A DNA stretch of 6,184 bases from an uncultured Methylococcaceae bacterium (GTDB lineage: Bacteria > Pseudomonadota > Gammaproteobacteria > Methylococcales > Methylococcaceae), in contig CAIVXW010000490.1 in NCBI GenBank assembly GCA_903910005.1, forward strand, positions 1 to 6,184, in the 5' to 3' direction. The position numbers were made by a program, and so were the translations under genes. Below are positions 1 through 4,484 of the stretch, one piece after another. The notes beneath the pieces are model-generated. The model saw only the letters and a program-made list of their open reading frames with translations. It did not search any database and was not told where the DNA came from. How positions within the stretch are numbered: position 1 is the first letter of the stretch; the number at the start of each line of letters is the position of its first letter.

Positions 1-18
1 ATACTCAACGTGAATTCG

Positions 19-116
19 GGAGTCAGGGGTTAGGGGTCAGGGGTCAGGGGTCAGGGGTCAGGGGTCAGGGGTCAGGGGTCAGGGGTCAGGGGTCAGGGGT
101 CAGGAGTCAGGGGTTA
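19..116 (+). repeat. 14-unit heptamer tandem array (GGGGTCA), G-quadruplex-prone
   Basis: Read directly, there are fourteen head-to-tail 7-bp units. They run GGAGTCA, GGGGTTA, ten perfect copies of GGGGTCA (33-102), then GGAGTCA and GGGGTTA again. The variant pair GGAGTCA-GGGGTTA therefore occurs at both ends (19-32 and 103-116) around a homogeneous core. The plus strand carries twelve GGGG tracts, eleven of them consecutive and spaced by 3-nt loops, which fits intramolecular G-quadruplex folding. Heptameric tandem repeats are known in bacteria, for example the short tandemly repeated repetitive sequences of cyanobacteria. No function can be assigned from sequence. The perfect core suggests recent slippage or expansion. 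Confidence 0.95.
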
Positions 117-128
117 GTATGCAGTGTT

Positions 129-170
129 CACTCACCACTTGCCACTCACCACTCACCACTCACCACTCAC
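129..170 (+). repeat. 6-unit heptamer tandem array (CACTCAC)
   Basis: Six contiguous 7-bp units are present: CACTCAC at 129-135, a variant CACTTGC at 136-142, then four perfect CACTCAC units through 170, running into CCC. The period matches the GGGGTCA array twelve bases to the left, but here the G-rich strand is the minus strand (GTGAGTG). In the best register the two unit types are complementary at 5 of 7 positions (AGGGGTC against CACCACT), so the arrays could be diverged inverted relatives able to fold back on each other imperfectly. Transcripts leaving the MoxR gene would pass through this array first. Confidence 0.9.
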
Positions 171-186
171 CCCGACCGGACGCCTC

Positions 187-1167
187 TCACGGTACCGCCA
201 CCCGGCGCAGCAATTCCTGTATGCACTGATCAGCGGTGATGCCCTCGGCTTCAGCCGTATAGGTCAGGATCAGGCGGTGGCGCAGGATGTCCGGAGCCAG
301 GGTCTGGATGTCCTCCGGTGCCACGTACTGCCGTCCCTTGAGCCAGGCGCGGGCACGGGCTGCCCGATCCAGGGCGATGGTGGCGCGGGGGCTGGCTCCG
401 TACTGCAACCAGCCACCGAGTTCCTCGGCAAAAATGCCCGGATTGCGGGTGGCCAGTATCAGTTGTACCAGGTATTCCTCCAGGGCATCCGCCATATAAA
501 CATCGGCAACCTGCTGACGGGCGGCAAACAGGGTGGTCTGCCCGATTGGCTTCGCATCAGTGACGGGCGGGTCACGCACTTCATCCCGGGCCAGTTTCAA
601 TATGGCCCGTTCGTGGCGGGGTTCCGGGTAGGCGATGCGTAGAAACAACATGAAACGGTCAAGTTGTGCCTCCGGCAATGGGTAGGTGCCCTCGTGTTCC
701 AGCGGATTCTGGGTGGCCATCACCATGAACAGGGCGGGGAGCGGGTAGGTTTCACGCCCCACCGTGATCTGGCGTTCGGCCATGGCTTCGAGCAGGGCTG
801 ATTGCACCTTGGCCGGTGAGCGGTTGATTTCATCGGCCAACACCAGATTGTGAAACAGGGGGCCTGGCTGAAACTCGAAACTGCCATCCTGCGGGCGGTA
901 GATGTCGGTGCCGGTGAGGTCGGCGGGCAGCAGATCCGGTGTGAACTGGATGCGGTGAAAGTCAGCCTCAATCCCCTGACTCAGTACGTTGATGGCCCGG
1001 GTTTTGGCCAAACCGGGGGCACCTTCCACCAGCAGGTGGCCATCTGCCAGCAGGGCAGTGAGCATGCGCTCAATCAGAACATCCTGGCCAATGATCCGCG
1101 ATTCCATCCAGGCCTTGAGTGTCTGGAAGGATTGCTGGGCGTCGGTCAGGTCAGCGTTGGAAACCAT
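187..1167 (-). CDS. MoxR-family AAA+ ATPase
   Basis: The product is a cytoplasmic AAA+ ATPase of the MoxR group (AAA_3 domain plus C-terminal lid), proteins thought to act as chaperones that mature or activate partner complexes, often with von Willebrand A-domain proteins. Counting from the ATG at 1167 gives 326 residues, normal for the family. Visible motifs are Walker A GAPGLAKT (about residues 49-56), Walker B LVLADEINR (108-116), sensor 1 MATQNP (150-155), the arginine-finger region EAQLDRF (166-172) and sensor 2 GASPRAT (257-263). The N-terminal IIGQDVLIERML and GHLLVEG are also typical. The frame is open back to a GTG at 1236, adding 23 residues of atypical composition. I prefer 1167 because family homology begins just after it, although no good ribosome binding site precedes it. 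No DUF58 partner follows; the stop lies 17 bp from a repeat array. Confidence 0.95.
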   Translation of the reverse strand: MVSNADLTDAQQSFQTLKAWMESRIIGQDVLIERMLTALLADGHLLVEGAPGLAKTRAINVLSQGIEADFHRIQFTPDLLPADLTGTDIYRPQDGSFEFQPGPLFHNLVLADEINRSPAKVQSALLEAMAERQITVGRETYPLPALFMVMATQNPLEHEGTYPLPEAQLDRFMLFLRIAYPEPRHERAILKLARDEVRDPPVTDAKPIGQTTLFAARQQVADVYMADALEEYLVQLILATRNPGIFAEELGGWLQYGASPRATIALDRAARARAWLKGRQYVAPEDIQTLAPDILRHRLILTYTAEAEGITADQCIQELLRRVAVP

Positions 1168-1208
1168 AGGCGGTGTTTTGCGGGTTGCTTGCGGTAAAAT
1201 GCGGCCAT
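1146..1208 (-). CDS. Possible 20-residue leader ORF overlapping the MoxR start
   Basis: An ATG at 1208 (minus strand) opens a 20-codon frame whose peptide begins MAAFYRKQPAKHRL and whose stop is at 1146-1148. It thus runs through the MoxR ATG at 1167 in another frame. It is preceded at 8 nt by AAGGA (1221-1217), the best Shine-Dalgarno sequence near the MoxR 5' end, whereas the MoxR ATG has none. This suggests either a short leader translated to deliver ribosomes to MoxR by reinitiation, or chance. No similarity of the peptide to any family is recognised. Confidence 0.3.
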   Translation of the reverse strand: MAAFYRKQPAKHRLWFPTLT

Positions 1209-1236
1209 TATCCCTGTCCTTTTTTGATATAGCCAC
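1168..1236. promoter_or_regulatory. Divergent intergenic region between MoxR and the lipoprotein gene
   Basis: The 69 bp between the two divergent start codons should hold the promoter of the plus-strand gene and at least part of that of MoxR. On the plus strand TAAAAT (1195-1200), in the context GCGGTAAAATGCGG, is a plausible -10 element about 36 bp before the lipoprotein ATG, but no matching -35 hexamer is present at 16-18 bp. On the minus strand a second TAAAAT lies at 1245-1240, just inside the lipoprotein gene, also without a good -35. Operators cannot be identified. Confidence 0.35.
1217..1221 (-). promoter_or_regulatory. Shine-Dalgarno AAGGA ahead of the short ORF upstream of MoxR
   Basis: The minus strand reads AAGGA here, inside an A-rich stretch. 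The spacing is 8 nt to the ATG at 1208 and about 49 nt to the MoxR ATG at 1167, which is too far to serve MoxR directly. It therefore points to the 20-codon frame or to a longer translational arrangement. The complementarity is clear in sequence; its use is inference. Confidence 0.4.
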
Positions 1237-1959
1237 ATGATTTTATCGCGAAGAGCGGCGACCTGCCTGCACCGGTTGATGCCCTGCCTGGTCTTGATTG
1301 TTCTGGTCTGGTTTCCGGCCTGCACGCCCCACCGGGAAGAACCGGTGTCTGCGGCCCGGTTACCGGTGAGTACACAGTCGATTCGTTTGTTCAACACGAC
1401 CCTGCTGGCCGAACTCTACACCACGGTAGACGAGCGACCGGGTTTTGATTTCAAAACCGCCGGTTTGCTGCCGGTTCGCTGCCGTATTGATCATCAGGGC
1501 CGCACGCCACTTTACATCCACCCGCAGCAATCCTTTCTGCTTGACCGGGATTATCAGGCCTGGCCCCTGTTGACCGGGGAACAGGCACGTCACCGTATTC
1601 TGGCAGCCCCCCTCAACGAGACCGCCCGCCAGACCGCGTTACGCCGTCTGTGGGGTGAGCCGCCGGTTGCACCGGCCAGCCTGCTGGCTTTTGGCCTGGT
1701 CACATCTGCCCCGGCGGCCACCCCGGTGGTGCGTGGTTTGCTACGGCGGCCCGACAGTGTGCCTGCCCTGGCACTGGATACCCGCCAGATGGCCGGCCGG
1801 GCTTCGGTGCCCTTGTATGGAATCCGCCCGGGTACCCTGGCGGAAGCCTGGCTGCTGTTTCCCGACCAGGCCGGAAGCCACGGGGGTGTCAGTCTGCGAC
1901 TGGGGCTGGAGATCGAACAAACCCGGCGATCCGTCAACATTCCGCTGACGGTGCAATAA
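1237..1959 (+). CDS. Predicted lipoprotein of unknown function
   Basis: I do not recognise a named family in this 240-residue protein. The N terminus is basic (RR at residues 5-6, R13) and is followed by a hydrophobic segment (about 16-28) ending FPAC, so Cys29 is a likely lipidation site after signal peptidase II cleavage. The Phe at -3 is a less usual lipobox residue. The mature part looks like one beta-rich domain. The stretch at about 77-103 (LLPVRCRIDHQG through QSFLLDRD) and the late segment PGTLAEAWLLFPDQ (198-211) resemble the style of immunoglobulin-like lipoproteins that begin with a conserved strand and end in a 'PG..a...FP' turn. Neither start candidate, ATG 1237 or the in-frame ATG 1279 (residue 15), has a clear Shine-Dalgarno sequence; starting at 1279 would remove the basic region. 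It is divergent from MoxR and precedes the DUF1015 gene by 76 bp. The function is unknown. Confidence 0.8.
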   Translation: MILSRRAATCLHRLMPCLVLIVLVWFPACTPHREEPVSAARLPVSTQSIRLFNTTLLAELYTTVDERPGFDFKTAGLLPVRCRIDHQGRTPLYIHPQQSFLLDRDYQAWPLLTGEQARHRILAAPLNETARQTALRRLWGEPPVAPASLLAFGLVTSAPAATPVVRGLLRRPDSVPALALDTRQMAGRASVPLYGIRPGTLAEAWLLFPDQAGSHGGVSLRLGLEIEQTRRSVNIPLTVQ

Positions 1960-1982
1960 GCCAGCGGCCTCGCCGTCTAACC

Positions 1983-2009
1983 GGGCAGCAGGTGTTACAA
2001 TGGCTGCCC
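1983..2009 (+). promoter_or_regulatory. Extended -10 inside an inverted repeat upstream of the DUF1015 gene
   Basis: TGTTACAAT (1993-2001) reads as an extended -10 element (TGn plus TACAAT) about 35 bp before the preferred ATG at 2036. No convincing -35 is seen. It sits in the loop of a perfect 7-bp inverted repeat, GGGCAGC (1983-1989) and GCTGCCC (2003-2009). The repeat could be an operator covering the promoter or a weak hairpin ending the lipoprotein transcript, but it has no T-run. If this is a promoter, the DUF1015 gene need not depend on the lipoprotein transcript. Confidence 0.35.
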
Positions 2010-2035
2010 CTTCAAACCTGAATGAGTCCTCGATC

Positions 2036-3250
2036 ATGTCATTGATACGCCCCTTCCGGGGTCTGCGTCCGCAACCGTCCCGGGCTGCCGAGCTTCTGGC
2101 CCCGCCTTACGATGTTGTCAACACCGCCGAAGCCCGTCGGCTGGCGGAGGGTAAACCCTGTCATTTCCTGCACGTCTCCCGGGCGGAAATTGATCTGCCT
2201 GAGGACATCGACCCGCACGATGACCGGGTTTACCGCCAGGCGGCCCGGGTTTTCTCCGCCTGGATAAACGACGCCGTGCTGATACGGGACGAGCAGCCCT
2301 GCTACTATGTTTACCGTCTGGTGATGGACGGACGCACCCAGATCGGGTTGGTAGCGGCGGCCAGTGTCGCGGCGTATCAGGCCAACCGTATCCGGCGGCA
2401 CGAATGGACCCGTCCCGACAAGGAGGATGACAGGGTCAGGCACATTGAAGCCCTGTCGGCACAGACCGGGCCGGTTCTGCTGTTTTATCCTGCCAGTCCG
2501 GAAATCGACCGGCTACTCGCCGGTCTGGTTGAGTCGCCGCCCGCCATGGATGTCACGGCCCACGACGGCGTCCGTCACAGCGTGTGGGTAGTCACTGATG
2601 CCACGGCCATCACCACCCTGACCGCTGCCTTCGAGGCATTACCCGCCCTCTACATTGCCGACGGCCACCACCGCTCGGCTGCCGCTGCCCGGATTGCCGA
2701 CAAACAACCCGACGCCGCTGCCCGGGCCGGATTTCTGACGGTTTGTTTTCCCCATCATCAAATGCACATCATGGAATACAACCGGCTGGTTCGTGACCTC
2801 AACGGCCATACCCCGGCGAGCCTGCTGGACGGTATTCGCCAGCACTTTCAGGTCGACGCCCTGCCGGAACGCTTCAAGCCCGCTGCCAGCGGTACCTTTG
2901 GCCTTTACCTTGAGTCAAGCTGGTACCGGCTCTCGATTCGACCTGAGCGGATTCCGGCTGATCCGGTCGGTCGGCTGGATGTCAGTCTGCTGCACCGCTA
3001 CCTGATCGAACCATTGCTGGGTATTCACGACCCGCGCCGGGATCAGCGTATCGACTTCGTGGGCGGCATTCGGGGTCTGGCAGAACTGGAAGCCCGGGTT
3101 GATTCCGGGGCAATGGCACTTGGCTTTGCCCTGTACCCAACCCGGATCACTGACTTGATGGCGGTTGCCGATGCCGGTGAGGTCATGCCGCCCAAATCCA
3201 CCTGGTTCGAACCCAAACTGGCCGACGGTGCCGTCAGCCTGGTTTATTAA
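2036..3250 (+). CDS. DUF1015 family protein
   Basis: This is a full-length member of the DUF1015 family (404 residues from ATG 2036; the family is usually a little over 400). Recognisable blocks in order are IRPFRGLRP near the start, LAPPYDVV (about 21-28), HEWTRPDKEDDR (122-133), PVLLFY (146-151), YIADGHHRSAAA (206-217), MEYNRLV (246-252) and the C-terminal MPPKSTWFEPKL (384-395). No signal peptide or membrane segment is seen, so it is probably cytoplasmic. The frame opens earlier at ATG 2000, but that codon overlaps the -10-like TACAAT and the extra 12 residues precede the usual family start. The biochemical role is not established. In many genomes the family sits beside serine-biosynthesis genes, but none is visible here. 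The DGHHR motif recalls nucleotide-binding loops of ParB/sulfiredoxin-fold proteins, which is only an inference. Confidence 0.92.
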   Translation: MSLIRPFRGLRPQPSRAAELLAPPYDVVNTAEARRLAEGKPCHFLHVSRAEIDLPEDIDPHDDRVYRQAARVFSAWINDAVLIRDEQPCYYVYRLVMDGRTQIGLVAAASVAAYQANRIRRHEWTRPDKEDDRVRHIEALSAQTGPVLLFYPASPEIDRLLAGLVESPPAMDVTAHDGVRHSVWVVTDATAITTLTAAFEALPALYIADGHHRSAAAARIADKQPDAAARAGFLTVCFPHHQMHIMEYNRLVRDLNGHTPASLLDGIRQHFQVDALPERFKPAASGTFGLYLESSWYRLSIRPERIPADPVGRLDVSLLHRYLIEPLLGIHDPRRDQRIDFVGGIRGLAELEARVDSGAMALGFALYPTRITDLMAVADAGEVMPPKSTWFEPKLADGAVSLVY

Positions 3251-3333
3251 GCCGGGGCACCTCTGTTCATACGGGTGTTATATGCCCGATTCACAATCAA
3301 AACCGTTTATCCCTCATTATCTGGAGTATTCCC
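3251..3333 (+). promoter_or_regulatory. Intergenic leader of the PstS-like gene
   Basis: This AT-richer 83-bp gap separates the DUF1015 stop from the pstS-like start and probably contains a separate promoter. TGTTCAT (3264-3270) and TGTTATAT (3276-3283) form a loose direct repeat that could be a very degenerate PHO box or part of a -10 region. The 12-bp period and the poor match to the enterobacterial CTGTCAT repeats make this weak. No terminator-like hairpin with a T-run follows the DUF1015 gene, so read-through is possible. Confidence 0.3.
3323..3326 (+). promoter_or_regulatory. Shine-Dalgarno GGAG for the PstS-like gene
   Basis: GGAG lies 7 nt before the ATG at 3334. It is the clearest ribosome binding site of any gene start in the window and fixes the start codon, which also begins a good signal peptide. 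Confidence 0.8.
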
Positions 3334-4389
3334 ATGCAGCGTCTCAAAACCTTCTTGATCGGCAGCGGATTGCTGCTTGCCACCTCGCAGATTCTGGCTG
3401 AATCAGCCCGGGATTACGTCAGTGTCGTCGGTTCATCCACCGTCTATCCCTTTTCCACCGTGGTGGCCGAGCAGCTCGGGCGAACCGCCGGTATCAAGAC
3501 TCCCAAAATTGAATCCACCGGCACCGGTGGCGGCATCAAGCTGTTCTGCAGTGGCGTCGGGGTTCAGTACCCGGACATTGCCAATGCTTCAAGAACCATC
3601 AAGGCGTCTGAACTGGAAGCCTGTGCCAAGGCGGGTGTCAAGGACATTGTCGAGGTCAAGATTGGCTACGACGGTATTGTCATCGCACACGCCAAAAGTG
3701 AGCCTGGATTTAACCTGACCCGCAAGGAAATTTTCCTGGCCCTGGCCAAAACCGTCCCCGATCCGGCCAGCCCCGAGAGCGGCAAACTGGTTGATAACCC
3801 CTACAAAACCTGGAAGCAGGTGAATCCGGCCTTCCCTGATTCCAAAATCGAGGTACTTGGCCCCCCGCCCACGTCAGGAACCCGCGACAGTTTCGTGGAA
3901 CTGGCGATGGAAGGGGGCTGCCAGGGGTTCAAATGGATCACCGAACTCAAGCCCCGCGATGAAGCCAAATTCAAGGCTCTGTGTCATACCGTGCGGGAAG
4001 ATGGCGCGTTTATCGAGGCCGGTGAAAACGATAACCTGATCGTGCAGAAACTGATTGCCAACCCCAAGGCACTGGGCGTATTCGGCTACAGTTTCATGGA
4101 ACAAAATACCGACCAGATTACCCCGGTACAGGTCGATGGCGTGGCACCGGAATACGACACCATTGCCGGTCAGAAATACCCGATTGCCCGTCCGCTTTAC
4201 TTTTATGTCAAAAAAGCCCACGTCGGCATGATCAAGGGTATTGATGCCTATATTGCCGAATTTACCAGCGACAAGGCGACCGGTGACGAAGGGTATCTGG
4301 CTGACAAGGGACTGATTGCCCTGCCGGCTGCGGAGCGCAAAACCGTGGCCGCCAATGCCAGGGCATTGAAAACCCTTGAAATGAAATAA
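3334..4389 (+). CDS. pstS: PstS-family phosphate-binding periplasmic protein
   Basis: This is the substrate-binding component type of the high-affinity phosphate ABC transporter (COG0226, type-2 periplasmic binding fold). The 351 residues begin with a Sec signal peptide: basic MQRLK, a hydrophobic core, and cleavage probably after ILA (residue 22). Ligand-site blocks are visible: GSSTVYPFS (33-41), ESTGTGGGIKLF (60-71), DIANASR (81-87) and PPTSGTRDSF (178-187). These correspond to the Ser/Thr, Asp and Arg-SGT phosphate contacts of PstS. Four cysteines (72, 97, 196, 217) could form periplasmic disulfides. There is no lipobox, so a soluble periplasmic protein is expected. No pstC, pstA or pstB follows; the next gene is convergent, so it is transcribed alone or with the DUF1015 gene. 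Phosphate is the likely ligand from family and from the phoX neighbour, although some relatives have other roles. Confidence 0.93.
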   Translation: MQRLKTFLIGSGLLLATSQILAESARDYVSVVGSSTVYPFSTVVAEQLGRTAGIKTPKIESTGTGGGIKLFCSGVGVQYPDIANASRTIKASELEACAKAGVKDIVEVKIGYDGIVIAHAKSEPGFNLTRKEIFLALAKTVPDPASPESGKLVDNPYKTWKQVNPAFPDSKIEVLGPPPTSGTRDSFVELAMEGGCQGFKWITELKPRDEAKFKALCHTVREDGAFIEAGENDNLIVQKLIANPKALGVFGYSFMEQNTDQITPVQVDGVAPEYDTIAGQKYPIARPLYFYVKKAHVGMIKGIDAYIAEFTSDKATGDEGYLADKGLIALPAAERKTVAANARALKTLEMK

Positions 4390-4407
4390 CCCCCTCTCGC
4401 GAGGGGG
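4390..4407. terminator. Hairpin directly after the pstS stop
   Basis: CCCCCTC (4390-4396) and GAGGGGG (4401-4407) form a perfect 7-bp stem with a TCGC tetraloop, starting one base after the TAA. On the plus strand no T-run follows (CTGGAAGG), so it is a weak intrinsic terminator or an mRNA-stabilising 3' structure for pstS. On the minus strand it is followed by GTTATTTCATTTC, so it could back up termination of the opposing phoX transcript. Confidence 0.55.
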
Positions 4408-4433
4408 CTGGAAGGATGGCAGGAAGCCAGCGG

Positions 4434-4472
4434 AAAACTACCCCGGTGAGGGACGGCGTCGCTCACCGGGGT
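4434..4472 (-). terminator. Intrinsic terminator of the phoX-like gene
   Basis: An 11-bp perfect stem (4440-4450 with 4462-4472; core CCCCGGTGAG and CTCACCGGGG) encloses an 11-nt loop that can itself form a small GAC/GTC stem. Read on the minus strand the hairpin begins 12 nt past the phoX stop codon and is followed by TAGTTTTCC, a short T-rich tail. This is a good factor-independent terminator for the phosphatase gene. On the plus strand it lacks a T-run. Confidence 0.75.
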
Positions 4473-4484
4473 CAGGCTGCGGTA

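Larger units (their letters stand above)
1..186. other. Gene-free left edge holding two heptamer arrays
   Basis: This stretch between the window edge and the MoxR stop codon contains no convincing protein-coding gene. Almost all of it is occupied by two low-complexity tandem arrays with a 7-bp period, described in their own entries. Frames that run through it into the MoxR gene on the opposite strand give repetitive His/Pro/Leu/Thr peptide and look like by-products of the repeats. What lies left of position 1 cannot be seen, so the arrays could be either the 3' flank of MoxR alone or a spacer before another gene. Confidence 0.7.

Noticed and set aside
19..170. CRISPR array or origin iterons at the left edge
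   Set aside because: The units are 7 bp with no spacers, so it is not CRISPR. No replication initiator gene, DnaA-box cluster or AT-rich unwinding region accompanies them.
124..642. Plus-strand open frame of 172 codons starting in the CACTCAC array
   Set aside because: It begins in the repeats and runs antisense to the MoxR ATPase gene. The start of its peptide is only the translated repeat and the rest shows no family features.
2000..2002. ATG at 2000 as the start of the DUF1015 gene
   Set aside because: It overlaps the TACAAT -10-like element and adds 12 residues ahead of the usual family N terminus; ATG 2036 fits better.
3264..3283. Possible PHO box upstream of pstS (TGTTCAT and TGTTATAT)
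   Set aside because: The two halves repeat with a 12-bp rather than 11-bp period and match the CTGTCAT consensus poorly, so I do not call it a PhoB site.
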